DNA of 64,000 nucleotides from Bacteriovorax sp. BSW11_IV (GCF_000447755.1 NZ_AUNE01000010.1:1-64000); one strand, 5' to 3'. Positions 17,401 through 25,822 are shown, numbered from the stretch's first letter. Notes: a model not told the origin generated them from the sequence alone. A program made the numbers and translations.

Positions 17401-20049
17401 TAGTAATTCAATTTGATTCTCATGGAGTTCGTCATCTTTTAGGGCCTCCATTAAAAGGACGAAATCTTCAAGATGAAAAAAGACTCTTACATCTGCATGA
17501 CTCAATTCTTGAATTGTTATGACAACTTCTTTAGTAAATAATTCAGAAGCACTATAATTGGGAAAAATCTTCATCAGTGAAGTTAGCAATGAGACATTTT
17601 TCGCTCCATGAGTCTGCGCGTGTTCGATAATACTCTTTGCAACAAACGCCGGAGTATACTTTGGTTTCATTTTAAGAAATTCAACAAGATCAGAATATGA
17701 ACCATTTCGAACAAGATCTTCTATGAGAACTTTATAAGTTAGCGCTTCTTCCTCTGCAGGAGAAACTGTTTTAAGCTCTGCAATTCTATAATTGTTATGA
17801 GAAAGATTTAAGGTTCCGTATGATGATAGAACATGAAAAAATGATTGATTGAAATTCTTTACATCATTTGTGAAAGTGAAATTTTCTAAATAGCTCTCAT
17901 TCAACGCCCTTGTCAAATTATGCTCAAATTCTAATTCGAGTTTTTGAAATCTGGCGTTCGTGGATGTTAGACTAGAATCAAATTTTGCACCATTTAGAAA
18001 AACAGCATCACTTTTTTGATCCACTTCATTTGGTTTAAGTTCATTTCTTAGATATGATAAAAGCTCAGAATTTTTTATATTAAAAACAACTGGTCTGCCG
18101 CTTTGTAAATAATCCTTAAGCGCATCGGACAAAAAGAAGTATTTTCCCCCAACCTTTATAGCTTGTTCACTTAAATTAGGAATCTCTGTAAAAGTAGCGT
18201 CAGTGATTAATAAGGGACGGCTTTTAAAATCAAAATCGATGGCCCTGTTATTCCATTTTGGCTGATGTTCTAAAACGCTCACTCTAAAACTTGCCGACCC
18301 ACCACCATTTACAATCTGTTCGACATTAATTCCCTTTTTACGGGCATACATCTCAAAGGCATTGTTATTCCATTTTTCAATATAACTTGGTGCAGTTTCA
18401 CTCTTCCAAATAAACTTCCACTTTACTTTATCCGCAATAGCAAGCCCCTCAAGTGACTGTGACAATTTATCGGGAATTGTTCCTTGATAACCTAGATCAA
18501 GAAGGATGAGCTCACCTTTTTCGTTTATTTTATTTTCATCTATCCTCAAAATGGCCATTTTATCTTTATCGGAAATTTGCCCCTGAACAAGCTTTGCGGC
18601 CACATCGCGAGAGATATTTACAGGAAGCACTCGTTTCAATAGTTCTTTTTTTACGGCAAATGAATTTGTTAAAGTAAAATCATCTTCTGAGAGAAATTGT
18701 ACTAAACGATAATAGATATCATCCATATCACGTGCAAATAAACGAATTTCATCCTCTGGGTTCTCGAGAAGATAAGTGATTATTTCAAAGGCCTGAAAAC
18801 TCAAAAACTTATCATAAAGATCATAAACTTGCTCTGCCGAAGCCCCAGTACTTGTCATAAAAGCGCGGGCCTGAATACTCTCCTGCAAAGTTGATTTCAC
18901 CGCCCGAACAATATCTTCTTGTTCAGTCTCAGGTCTCGATTTAATATACTCAATCATCTCTTCAGGCAAAGGTGGAAATTTATTTTTTGCAAAATGCTCT
19001 ATAGAACTTATTGCACTTTTTGTTTGTGATTTCTTCTTGTCAATTCCATTGATCAAAAATTTATTGTAATCATAACCAAGATTATTTGCTTCTTCGATAA
19101 CCGTTTTTTTGACATCAAATTCTTCGGTAAATTCATAGATGGTCTTCATTATTGAGAGAACTTTCTTTTTAGTCTCTAGTGAGCTTTGTGGGCCAGAATT
19201 AGATAAAAGGCTCCCATTCTCTCTGTGTGTAAGACCACTAAAAGACCCGTGCCACTCGGGAAGATTGTAACTTATTGCACTGCCAATATCTTCAATGGCG
19301 GCCATGGGAAATAGCCCCGTAAAGACTTCAGGACCAGCGCTATCATCGACATTCATGAGGGCCCTTGCGACTTTGTCTTTAACTTCTTCTATTTTATCAA
19401 GATTTGCTCCGTCTGATCCTCCATTGGCAAAACCTATAAAACCAATTTTTTCTGAAAATATTTTCGCATCACCATTTTTCTTATAATAATCATTCCATAA
19501 AGCACTCATGAGCATTCGTGGTTGATTGCCACCATGAATACTTGAAACAACATCGATGAAAACAACAGGTCTTTTCATACTTAGAAAGTCTGTGGATATA
19601 CCAAAGGCCTTTTGAAATTCGACTAATTGCGATCCTGAGGCGTGATTGAAAGTTGCCGTACTGGCATCAATTCTCACAACTCGATCAGAGTTACCCCACT
19701 TGTCGAGAATGGCCTCAAATATATCGGCCTCATACGCAATATCTCTGCCCACAAACGCCAAAGTTGCCCCTGGATAATGCTTATCAATAAGGGCGATCAT
19801 CTTGGGTATTTTTTCTTTAACTTTTAATTCTATTGAATTTCTGATGGATTCATCTTCGATTTCTTCTATTCCATCAAGGGATTGCAAAATCTTTTTAATC
19901 GTAGGGCGCTTTTCACTATTGGCAATTTTAACTTGCTCAACACTTGCAATTTTTCGACCTGAGTCAATGTGATGTAGCGGTCCTTGTACTTTAACAACGA
20001 CAGCAAAGAAGAGAAGAAGGCCTAAAATTTTAAGATGTTTGTACAGCAT
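14455..20049 (-). CDS. giant exported protein with C-terminal kinase-like domain
   Basis: 1864 residues. A hydrophobic N-terminus (residues 8-22) is a signal peptide or anchor. Residues 85-260 contain FVGRDIAYEADIF (99-111) and RPVVFIDVVSSIHGG (160-174), reminiscent of phosphoribosyltransferase-like folds. Residues 430-550 contain LFARDMDDIYYRL and LLDLGYQGTIPDKL, resembling the HAD-like ARDG...DIGWxGSI modules seen beside glycosyltransferases. About 750-1640 is all-helical, probably solenoid. Residues 1707-1864 look like a phosphotransferase of the APH/RIO/Kdo-kinase type: VVKV (Lys1711), an acidic helix, hinge VRRLIEGESG, catalytic loop FGDLRPANL (Asp1796, Asn1801), metal loop IIDSG (Asp1815). 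All catalytic positions are kept. No named family recognised; domain names other than the kinase-like end are tentative. Confidence 0.85.
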   Translation of the reverse strand: MLYKHLKILGLLLFFAVVVKVQGPLHHIDSGRKIASVEQVKIANSEKRPTIKKILQSLDGIEEIEDESIRNSIELKVKEKIPKMIALIDKHYPGATLAFVGRDIAYEADIFEAILDKWGNSDRVVRIDASTATFNHASGSQLVEFQKAFGISTDFLSMKRPVVFIDVVSSIHGGNQPRMLMSALWNDYYKKNGDAKIFSEKIGFIGFANGGSDGANLDKIEEVKDKVARALMNVDDSAGPEVFTGLFPMAAIEDIGSAISYNLPEWHGSFSGLTHRENGSLLSNSGPQSSLETKKKVLSIMKTIYEFTEEFDVKKTVIEEANNLGYDYNKFLINGIDKKKSQTKSAISSIEHFAKNKFPPLPEEMIEYIKSRPETEQEDIVRAVKSTLQESIQARAFMTSTGASAEQVYDLYDKFLSFQAFEIITYLLENPEDEIRLFARDMDDIYYRLVQFLSEDDFTLTNSFAVKKELLKRVLPVNISRDVAAKLVQGQISDKDKMAILRIDENKINEKGELILLDLGYQGTIPDKLSQSLEGLAIADKVKWKFIWKSETAPSYIEKWNNNAFEMYARKKGINVEQIVNGGGSASFRVSVLEHQPKWNNRAIDFDFKSRPLLITDATFTEIPNLSEQAIKVGGKYFFLSDALKDYLQSGRPVVFNIKNSELLSYLRNELKPNEVDQKSDAVFLNGAKFDSSLTSTNARFQKLELEFEHNLTRALNESYLENFTFTNDVKNFNQSFFHVLSSYGTLNLSHNNYRIAELKTVSPAEEEALTYKVLIEDLVRNGSYSDLVEFLKMKPKYTPAFVAKSIIEHAQTHGAKNVSLLTSLMKIFPNYSASELFTKEVVITIQELSHADVRVFFHLEDFVLLMEALKDDELHENQIELLRAMASSFLQSNDQKTKKFVSSIKYSTWSKLFKEDEGTLLKSNWPFFANLADNEKQLTEILDAMFQIGDIEKISDQNAIEELLLKVKFNTQLKSKLNRLIIKAGINDIRSGRSINFHKKSLSSSYILNRLSGDDEHLAYSTFRRVLLYIDASEKQNDSDKSVVYDHYFNSSLSSKEVKRRLDLLSPKEKIDLFMTIARDSSNFVNFENDYMRVVKSKANYDYFIESVLNSYNKTGSLSSIEKTLYLPFMLNSILPGKIEISKSHLQEYEKLLKLDNLISMGKDADNNLFFKKIISYNNEKLASFLNITGIKDLVYDNLLASSVVFGNQIIAPHVLSELNIDADAIYDDATKALKKLSEAQKLFLVKYPMYPFEYLELTKEAKKYDVKTFSAFFEFSSVLSDALNVTNALPGQAIKGHLQKFSLNNFDQSTFLSMLKGLEAASIKDKGIVFNSLVDVLENLNVTLDSKTSDYILDKFLTPETIQNKYFLTILGQSKSFDHLEIFLAILEKNSALVKNTNFRNKLVDVISQFTDKDLDQFIEYCYENGKSKSISELVLGILNKTSVLRERLVSEVIIPHLENYPKNIVESLRISRKLQESSSYSESITKILNHTDRPSDLSTFLYREVGSISGTKSKDIAEKFIIGFLGMNEKNLNGKIFETISNYLVSPELMSGKLYESFIFRFIEMTENKYKGKAISVTYYGHLLKLIADGSEAKMLNAKIANRIRSLAPILGPKLNNLESQYLASYAHSSEQTNPQTKPRAKALEKSSAKNIDLDSFAKYVLTKSPESGLIIETKELGILNYLGSVHENSKILVYHFQDKAGMDYVVKVGRILEKDLSKEKKRVEAYEKIGLTHAEYYIGSKNFSVRRLIEGESGEDYIKNWLNQGANMQDYKMQKLFSIVKKMIQNEVYFGDLRPANLIWNDVSDDWVIIDSGSAQFLNDKNKVKMKIQTSFGRKWFEKMLDATTAKTCMSYLEAFMKPL

Positions 20050-20051
20050 AT

Positions 20052-20100
20052 CCGACTTATCGGATCAGATAAGTTCGGGCCTAAAATTACTAGACCCGAA
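20052..20100 (-). promoter_or_regulatory. two overlapping hairpins and a FliA-like -10 upstream of the giant gene
   Basis: Hairpin A: arms 20074-20083 and 20091-20100 (TTCGGGCCTA / TAGACCCGAA), ten pairs with one G-T. Hairpin B: CCGACTTATC (20052-20061) against GATAAG-T-TCGG (20068-20078), ten pairs with one bulge, ending two bases before the start codon. They share bases 20074-20078, so both cannot form fully together. The strand read by the giant gene also contains TCCGATAA (20064-20057) seven bases before the ATG, like the FliA-like sites elsewhere here, although its -35 (TAGG) is poor. Either a leader switch or a promoter/operator is possible. Confidence 0.45.
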
Positions 20101-20118
20101 CCTTGTAAAATCGAATAA

Positions 20119-21006
20119 TTAGCGACTTGTTCTAAGAGCTTGAATACGCTTATCAAGCGTTGGGTGGGTTGAGAACATTTCAGCAAAGTTCACCTTGCCT
20201 GAAATCTTCATTGTGGCCATATTGTCGGCCCCACTTAAGATACGGTCCTGTTGGCCTTTTAAAGACTCAAGAGCACGAATCATTTTATCCTTACCAACAT
20301 AAGAGGCTCCACCGCTATCAGCTCTATACTCTCTAAAGCGAGAGAACCACATTACGATTGGCATCGCAAGAAGGCCAAGAACGATATCGAGCACCATAAC
20401 GATCATATAATTAATCATCGGCGACGGCCCACGATCTTCATCGTCGTTACTTCTAAGGGCATTAGAAATAGCGAAGGCGGCAATTCTTGATATGAACATA
20501 ACAAAGGCGTTCACTACCCCTTGTACAAGAGCTAAGGTGACCATATCTCCGTTGGCAGCATGGGCCACCTCGTGAGCAAGAACACCTTCCACTTCATCTT
20601 CGTTCATTTCGCGCAAAAGTCCTGTCGATACAGCAATTAAAGAACTGTTAGCACTTGGCCCTGTCGCAAAAGCGTTAACTTCAGGTGAGTCATAAACACC
20701 AACTTCTGGCATTTTTGTAATTCCAGCGCGTCTGGCAATTACGTGAACTTTACGCACTAAATCTCCATAAGGACCATTTTCATTTTGAATCTGGACACCC
20801 ATTGTCATTTTGACCATGAACTTTGAGAGCATAAGTGAGATAAATGAACCCCCCATACCCCAAACAAGACAGATGATCAGAAGCGATTGGTAATTGATCC
20901 CCTGGGCCGTTAAATAACCGTTAACCCCAAGAAGGTTTAAAACAATACCAATTGTTGCCACCATCAGAATATTTGTTAATAAAAAGAGTCCAATTCTTTT
21001 AAACAT
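20119..21006 (-). CDS. htpX: HtpX membrane-bound zinc metalloprotease
   Basis: 295 residues. HtpX degrades misfolded inner-membrane proteins together with FtsH. Two N-terminal transmembrane helices (6-26 and 38-60), the zinc motif HEVAH (145-149), two more hydrophobic segments (LALVQGVVNAFVMFIS, MINYMIVMVLDIVLG), the third ligand region SRFREYRADSGGA, and the C-terminal FSTHPTLDKRIQAL typical of the family. Start chosen at 21006 because GGAG lies ten bases before it and the length then matches HtpX; an in-frame ATG at 21126 would add 40 unlikely residues. Divergent from tldD. Confidence 0.96.
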   Translation of the reverse strand: MFKRIGLFLLTNILMVATIGIVLNLLGVNGYLTAQGINYQSLLIICLVWGMGGSFISLMLSKFMVKMTMGVQIQNENGPYGDLVRKVHVIARRAGITKMPEVGVYDSPEVNAFATGPSANSSLIAVSTGLLREMNEDEVEGVLAHEVAHAANGDMVTLALVQGVVNAFVMFISRIAAFAISNALRSNDDEDRGPSPMINYMIVMVLDIVLGLLAMPIVMWFSRFREYRADSGGASYVGKDKMIRALESLKGQQDRILSGADNMATMKISGKVNFAEMFSTHPTLDKRIQALRTSR

Positions 21007-21157
21007 ACGTTTTTTCTCCATTAAATCAGTTACCCATATTTTGATATGTCCTAGGAAATAGTCAATATTTGGCCGTCCGATTTGACACAAAATTGACCTT
21101 AATTTCTGGTAAATATGGGAGTTCACTACTAAAATAAAAAATCTCGAGAGGTGAATA

Positions 21158-22546
21158 ATGCTAAATAATCAAATTGCTAAGAATGTCATTGACTATGCGA
21201 TGTTTCACGGGGCTGATTTTTGCGAGCTCTTTGTGGAAAAAAGTAAGTTTCAAATTATCAACGTCCTTGATTCGAAAGTTAATTCGATCAATAGTGGGAT
21301 TGACTCAGGAATTGGAGTCAGAATTTTATATGGCACCAAAGCACTCTATGGATATACAAATTCTTTTCAAGAAAAAGATCTTATCGACGTTGTAAAAAAA
21401 CTTGTGGCCAATGATACGAAGAAACAAATCTTAACGGCCTTACCACTTCATGCCTTTGAAGTTCAAAATATTCACCCTACACTTCTAAGTTTGAGTTCAA
21501 ATTCTGTGGAGACAGAAGAAAAAATTAGATTTTTGATGACAATCGATGAAGCTGCTAGAAAAGTCAGTTCAAAAATTTCTCAAGTTAATGGTCTAACAAA
21601 TTTAAAAGAACAAAAAATTGAAATATTCAATTCAGAAGGACTATATGCAACAGATACACGTCACTACACAAGACTCGTGGCCAGTGTCTACGCAAAAGAT
21701 GGCAACAATCAGCAGTCATCATACGATGGGCCAGGTGCTCTTATGGGATGGGACTTCGCAGCTGGAATTGATCCTGAAAAAATGGCCATTAACGTTGCAA
21801 AAAGAGCTGTAGAGAAATTAAGTGCTGCCGATTGTCCAAGTGGTAAAATGCCCGTCATTATAGATAATGGTTTTGGTGGTGTTATTTTCCATGAGGCCTG
21901 TGGCCACTTACTTGAGACGACATCTGTAGCAAAAAAATCATCTGTCTTTCACGATAAGATGGGAGAACAAATCGCTCATAGTGCAGTAAGTGCTGTTGAT
22001 GATGGCCTCATTCAAAACGCTTGGGGTTCTATTAATATTGACGATGAAGGAATGCCTACTCAAAGAACACAACTTATCAAAGATGGAATACTCACGAGCT
22101 TTATGGTTGATAAAGTAGGGGCCATGAAAACAGGATTTGAAAGAACGGGTTCAGGACGTCGCCAAAGTTACAAATTCGCACCAACTTCTCGTATGAGAAA
22201 TACTTATATTGAGGCCGGTCCCCATAAATTAGAAGACCTCATTGCTACTGTTGATCATGGAATCTACTGTAAAAAAATGGGTGGTGGTTCTGTCGATCCT
22301 GGTACGGGTGAATTTAACTTTAGCGCAGATGAAAGTTACTTAATTGAAAATGGCAAAGTGACAAAGCTCTTAAAGGCCGCCACTTTAATTGGAACAGGAC
22401 CACAAACACTTTCAAAAATATCAATGGTTGCAAACAACCTCGATCTTGCCACGGGAATGTGTGGGAGTAGTAGTGGATCAGTACCTGTTACCGTTGGTCA
22501 GGCCGCTCTGAAAGTTGATGAGATTTTAGTTGGAGGGCAAAAGTAA
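21158..22546 (+). CDS. tldD: TldD, metalloprotease subunit
   Basis: 462 residues. TldD carries the active site of the cytoplasmic TldD/TldE heterodimer, which digests unfolded peptides and matures microcin B17 and CcdA in E. coli. The zinc motif HEACGH is at residues 245-250, within the conserved GFGGVIFHEACGHLLE. Other signatures: SRMRNTYIEAG and a C-terminal CGSSSGSVPVTVGQAALK. A GAGAGGTG ribosome site precedes the ATG. The stop codon overlaps the tldE start by one base, so the subunits are translationally coupled. Confidence 0.96.
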   Translation: MLNNQIAKNVIDYAMFHGADFCELFVEKSKFQIINVLDSKVNSINSGIDSGIGVRILYGTKALYGYTNSFQEKDLIDVVKKLVANDTKKQILTALPLHAFEVQNIHPTLLSLSSNSVETEEKIRFLMTIDEAARKVSSKISQVNGLTNLKEQKIEIFNSEGLYATDTRHYTRLVASVYAKDGNNQQSSYDGPGALMGWDFAAGIDPEKMAINVAKRAVEKLSAADCPSGKMPVIIDNGFGGVIFHEACGHLLETTSVAKKSSVFHDKMGEQIAHSAVSAVDDGLIQNAWGSINIDDEGMPTQRTQLIKDGILTSFMVDKVGAMKTGFERTGSGRRQSYKFAPTSRMRNTYIEAGPHKLEDLIATVDHGIYCKKMGGGSVDPGTGEFNFSADESYLIENGKVTKLLKAATLIGTGPQTLSKISMVANNLDLATGMCGSSSGSVPVTVGQAALKVDEILVGGQK

Positions 22547-23883
22547 TGCAAAATTCAAATGAAAGAAAAGTACTAGAAAAAGTCATTACTCTTATTCAAA
22601 AAAGCAAGGCCCAAGGAGACGTGATTTTTACTCGCGCTAATTCATTTAGCCTAAAGGCCCATCAAGGTGAGCTTGATAAGTACGAAGTGAATAATGGGGC
22701 CACTATTGGTGTAAGAGTTATCAAGGACAACAGAGTTGGTCAGGCCTTTTCAGAGGCCCTTGATGATGACTCTTTGCAATTTATGGTCAATGAAGCTCTT
22801 ACAAATGCGAAATACTCAAAAGAAAATCTTTTTGAAAAGATTTCAGCGCCAAAAAAAGAAGTGATCAATAATGATGTCTTACAAGCAACAGATGCTGATC
22901 CAAAAAAGATGATTGAGCTTTGTCTTGAAAATGAAAATTATATGTTGGCGCTCGATAAAAGAATTAAAAACTCTCCCTACAATGGTGTTGCCGAAATTTA
23001 TAATCAATTTCTCTATTTGAATACCAACGGCACTTATTGTGAGAGACAAGATAAGTACTATCGCATCGTGTGCTCGGCCCTCATTGATGACGGTCACAAT
23101 AATTCTTCCGTCTATGATTATACGACGACTAAAAAATTCACAGATCTTGAATTTAAAAAGATGTGTGAAGCCTGTGCGACAGAAGGTCTAGAACTATTAA
23201 ATGGGAAAGAAATCCCTACAGGACGCTACAATATTGTCTTTAATAATGAATCATTAAGTTCAATATTGTCTCCATTTTTAGGAATGTTCTCTGGAGAAAA
23301 GGCCGTTCGTGGATTAAATCCAATGAAGGAAAAATTAGGAGAACAGATCGCATCAGATTTAATCACAATTGTTGATGATCCAAAATTTGAAGAGGCCTAT
23401 TACAAGTATGACTTTGACCATGAAGGAAATACTACACAAAAAGTTACATTGCTTAACGCTGGTGTCTTTCAAGAACTTCTTCACAATAGTGCAACCGCCA
23501 GTGAGTTAGAAATGAAAAACAATGGACGTGCAAATCGTTCTCCGAAATCAGCTCTAGGTGTTACAACTACAAACCTCATAATTGAAAGTGGGAAAACGAG
23601 CGAAGATATCCTTCAAGAGGAAGAATATTTAGAGATTGTCGACATCCAAGGAACGCACTCTGGAACAGATTTTTTCAGTGGAAATTTCTCGTGTCCTGTT
23701 AAAGGTCATATTTGGAAAAATGGGCAAAAGACAGGGCAATTTAAGAATGTCACACTGACTGGAAACTTCTATGATATGATCAAAAACGTTAAAATGGTCG
23801 GAGATAAACTCTACCCGAACCCATCAAATACATTTTTTGCTCCGAAAATCATCTTCAGTGATCTAAATATTTCAGGTAGTTAG
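22546..23883 (+). CDS. pmbA: TldE/PmbA, partner subunit of TldD
   Basis: 445 residues of the PmbA/TldE family: LSSILSPFLGMFSGEKAVRG, ANRSPKSALGVTTTNL and the C-terminal GTHSGTDFFSGNFSCPVKGHIW are typical. It lacks a metal-binding HExxxH motif, as expected for the non-catalytic partner that completes the cavity. Starts on the last base of the tldD stop (TAATG). The two-gene operon ends in a strong terminator five bases downstream. Confidence 0.95.
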   Translation: MQNSNERKVLEKVITLIQKSKAQGDVIFTRANSFSLKAHQGELDKYEVNNGATIGVRVIKDNRVGQAFSEALDDDSLQFMVNEALTNAKYSKENLFEKISAPKKEVINNDVLQATDADPKKMIELCLENENYMLALDKRIKNSPYNGVAEIYNQFLYLNTNGTYCERQDKYYRIVCSALIDDGHNNSSVYDYTTTKKFTDLEFKKMCEACATEGLELLNGKEIPTGRYNIVFNNESLSSILSPFLGMFSGEKAVRGLNPMKEKLGEQIASDLITIVDDPKFEEAYYKYDFDHEGNTTQKVTLLNAGVFQELLHNSATASELEMKNNGRANRSPKSALGVTTTNLIIESGKTSEDILQEEEYLEIVDIQGTHSGTDFFSGNFSCPVKGHIWKNGQKTGQFKNVTLTGNFYDMIKNVKMVGDKLYPNPSNTFFAPKIIFSDLNISGS

Positions 23884-23887
23884 ACTA

Positions 23888-23926
23888 TTATCAACGGATC
23901 TTCTTAGGTCCGTTGATAACTTTTTT
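23888..23926 (+). terminator. rho-independent terminator after tldD-tldE
   Basis: Perfect 11-base arms TTATCAACGGA (23888-23898) and TCCGTTGATAA (23909-23919), extendable by two inner pairs, then AC and six T. Confidence 0.92.
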
Positions 23927-23936
23927 ACATTGTGTC

Positions 23937-23965
23937 TTGTCATAATAAATTCTGTTTCATAATCT
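23937..23965 (+). promoter_or_regulatory. housekeeping-type promoter for the 102-residue secreted protein
   Basis: TTGTCA (23937-23942), 17-base spacer, TAATCT (23960-23965). Four of six and five of six matches to the sigma-70 consensus at ideal spacing, 29 bases before the start codon. Confidence 0.55.
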
Positions 23966-23994
23966 CTTCACATAACTTGTGAAGGGGAAAATTA

Positions 23995-24303
23995 ATGAAA
24001 AAGCTTATTTTAGCTCTAACGATTGCTTTGGCATCACTTCAAACATTTGCATGGTGGCCAACTCAAGCATACGTTACTTATAACCGCACACTTGTTTCAG
24101 CTTCGGTTTACAACCATTATGGACGTCCTATCATTTGTAACGCCAATGTATACGGTAGAACAATGTATGGAAACGTTTTCAATGGAGCTATGTGGAACCA
24201 AGTCATTTGGCCAGGACAGTATGCTTACGCCTATGTTTATTCTGGTTATGCTGATCCATTTATTGGTGGTTGGGCAAACGCACATTGTACTTGGTACTAC
24301 TAA
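23995..24303 (+). CDS. small secreted aromatic-rich protein
   Basis: 102 residues. Signal peptide MKKLILALTIALASLQTFA, then an 83-residue mature protein rich in Tyr, Trp, Asn and Gly (WWPTQAYVTYN, YGRTMYGNVFNG, YAYAYVYSGYADP), with two cysteines (IICNAN, AHCTWYY) that probably pair. Composition suggests a small beta-sheet surface or matrix protein; no family recognised. Strong GAAGGGGAAAATTA ribosome site, a good promoter and a strong terminator, so it may be well expressed. It follows tldE but is separated by a terminator, so a functional link is not implied. Confidence 0.8.
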   Translation: MKKLILALTIALASLQTFAWWPTQAYVTYNRTLVSASVYNHYGRPIICNANVYGRTMYGNVFNGAMWNQVIWPGQYAYAYVYSGYADPFIGGWANAHCTWYY

Positions 24304-24337
24304 TCCCCCCAATTTTAGTAGTATCTGAGAAATAAGA

Positions 24338-24365
24338 AAGGGACCTTTATAAGGTCCCTTTTTTT
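24338..24365 (+). terminator. rho-independent terminator (probably bidirectional)
   Basis: AAGGGACCTT and AAGGTCCCTT arms with a TAT loop, then T-rich sequence. On the other strand the stem is followed by TTTCTTATTTC, so it may also serve the convergent aminomutase gene, whose stop is at 24368. Confidence 0.9.
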
Positions 24366-24367
24366 AT

Positions 24368-25702
24368 TTAAAATCCAGCTTTTTTCTTTGCTTCAGCGAC
24401 CATGGCCTCTCGCGTTTTTGGATCACTCCAGCGCTTTCTCGCATCTTCTTTAAGCTTATGAATTGGATCGTAGTAAGTGAAGCACTGACCCGGTTTTACA
24501 TAAGGAGCAGTCCATACAGAGATCCCATTTTCTTCATCGTAATATTCATAACTCGAAACGTTTCTCTTTCCTCCCCCACCAGGAAGGTCACAAACAAAAG
24601 TTGGAGTATTAAAGCCAGCAGTCGTTCCACGCACGGCCTTTTCAATCTCCTCGCCTTCGCGCAGAGTTGTTCTTAAATGCTCACAACCAGGGACCATGTC
24701 ATGCATATAAACGTAGTATGGTTGAATATTCATATAACCAACCTGACGTGTGAGTTTAACCATTGTTTCAACATCATCATTTACGCCGGCCTGAAGCACG
24801 GCCTGATTTCTAACAATAATCCCTTCGGAAAAAATTCTATCCATGGCCATTTGTGACCACTTTGTAATTTCGTTTGGAGATGAAAAGTGCGTGTGGATAA
24901 CAACTTGCTTACCAAAAGCACGTCCAAGCTTAACGACATCACATACAGCATTGAACCAATCATCATCAGTAAGAACTTTCATAGGGAAAATTGCGATACC
25001 TTTTGTGGCCAGACGAATTCTTCTAATATGAGGAATCTTTAATAGGTTCTCACCGATATAACGAATTTGAGCGGCCGTTAGCATATAGGCATCACCACCA
25101 GAAACAACGACGTCCTCTACTTGAGGAGTACGTGTCAGGTATTCAAAAACAGCATCCCATTTTTTCTGATTTGCTCCATATGTTTCTTTTTCAACAGCTT
25201 CAGTTGAACCACCAATGATTCTTGAACGTGTACAATATGAACAGTAAACTGGACAAATTGTTGTTGGTAAAAATAGTACTTTATCAGGATATCTATGTGT
25301 CAACATCGGAACAGGCATATCTGCATCTTCGTGCAAAGAATCGGCCTCGTGAAATGGATGGTCTTCAAGAAGTTGACTTTTAACAGGAAGAAATTGTTTT
25401 CTAAGAGGACAATTATAAGGATCTTTCCAATTCATTAGTGCGAAAATATAAGGTGTAATTCTGATATTCATTGGCACAACATGCATGGCCGCAACAATAT
25501 CAAGATAGAAACTTTCATCAATTCTATCACCTAAAACTTTTTTTACTTGCTCTACTTTTCGAATAGAATTTTTTTGTTGCCACAATTGATCTGCGAATTC
25601 GCCACGAGTGACACTTTCCCAAGCGGGAATCTCTTTCCAGAAATCGTCGTTTCTAAAATTTCTGTGCTCAAGAGAAATTAACTTATTGTCTTTAATCGTC
25701 AT
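24368..25702 (-). CDS. kamA: lysine 2,3-aminomutase family radical SAM enzyme
   Basis: 444 residues from the ATG at 25702, which follows AAGGAAGTGT; an ATG at 25741 without a ribosome site is in frame. Radical SAM cluster motif CPVYCSYC in TTICPVYCSYCTRSR, SAM/glycine region VVVSGGDAYML, and the PLP-binding PGGGGK near the C-terminus. These define the KamA family, which moves an alpha-amino group to the beta position with [4Fe-4S], SAM and PLP. It is longer than the EpmB-type enzymes that act on elongation factor P, so a metabolic lysine or glutamate 2,3-aminomutase is more likely; substrate not decidable here. Cytoplasmic, monocistronic. Confidence 0.88.
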   Translation of the reverse strand: MTIKDNKLISLEHRNFRNDDFWKEIPAWESVTRGEFADQLWQQKNSIRKVEQVKKVLGDRIDESFYLDIVAAMHVVPMNIRITPYIFALMNWKDPYNCPLRKQFLPVKSQLLEDHPFHEADSLHEDADMPVPMLTHRYPDKVLFLPTTICPVYCSYCTRSRIIGGSTEAVEKETYGANQKKWDAVFEYLTRTPQVEDVVVSGGDAYMLTAAQIRYIGENLLKIPHIRRIRLATKGIAIFPMKVLTDDDWFNAVCDVVKLGRAFGKQVVIHTHFSSPNEITKWSQMAMDRIFSEGIIVRNQAVLQAGVNDDVETMVKLTRQVGYMNIQPYYVYMHDMVPGCEHLRTTLREGEEIEKAVRGTTAGFNTPTFVCDLPGGGGKRNVSSYEYYDEENGISVWTAPYVKPGQCFTYYDPIHKLKEDARKRWSDPKTREAMVAEAKKKAGF

Positions 25703-25822
25703 ACACTTCCTTTTTTCAAATGAAGATGAACATTTGCTCATATGAGTTCTATATGTTTGGAATATATTTTCTTATCGGTAATTAAACAAAAAACTAAACT
25801 ACAATACTAAGGAATTCATGTC

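Noticed and set aside
23995-24303. Idea that the small secreted protein is a peptide substrate matured by TldD/TldE
   Set aside because: A strong terminator and separate promoter lie between, it has a standard signal peptide, and nothing resembles a RiPP precursor.
25771-25798. ACCGATAA on the minus strand upstream of kamA as a FliA-like promoter
   Set aside because: The base 15 positions upstream reads TTTA, not TAAA, and kamA has an ordinary leader with a ribosome site; too weak to list.
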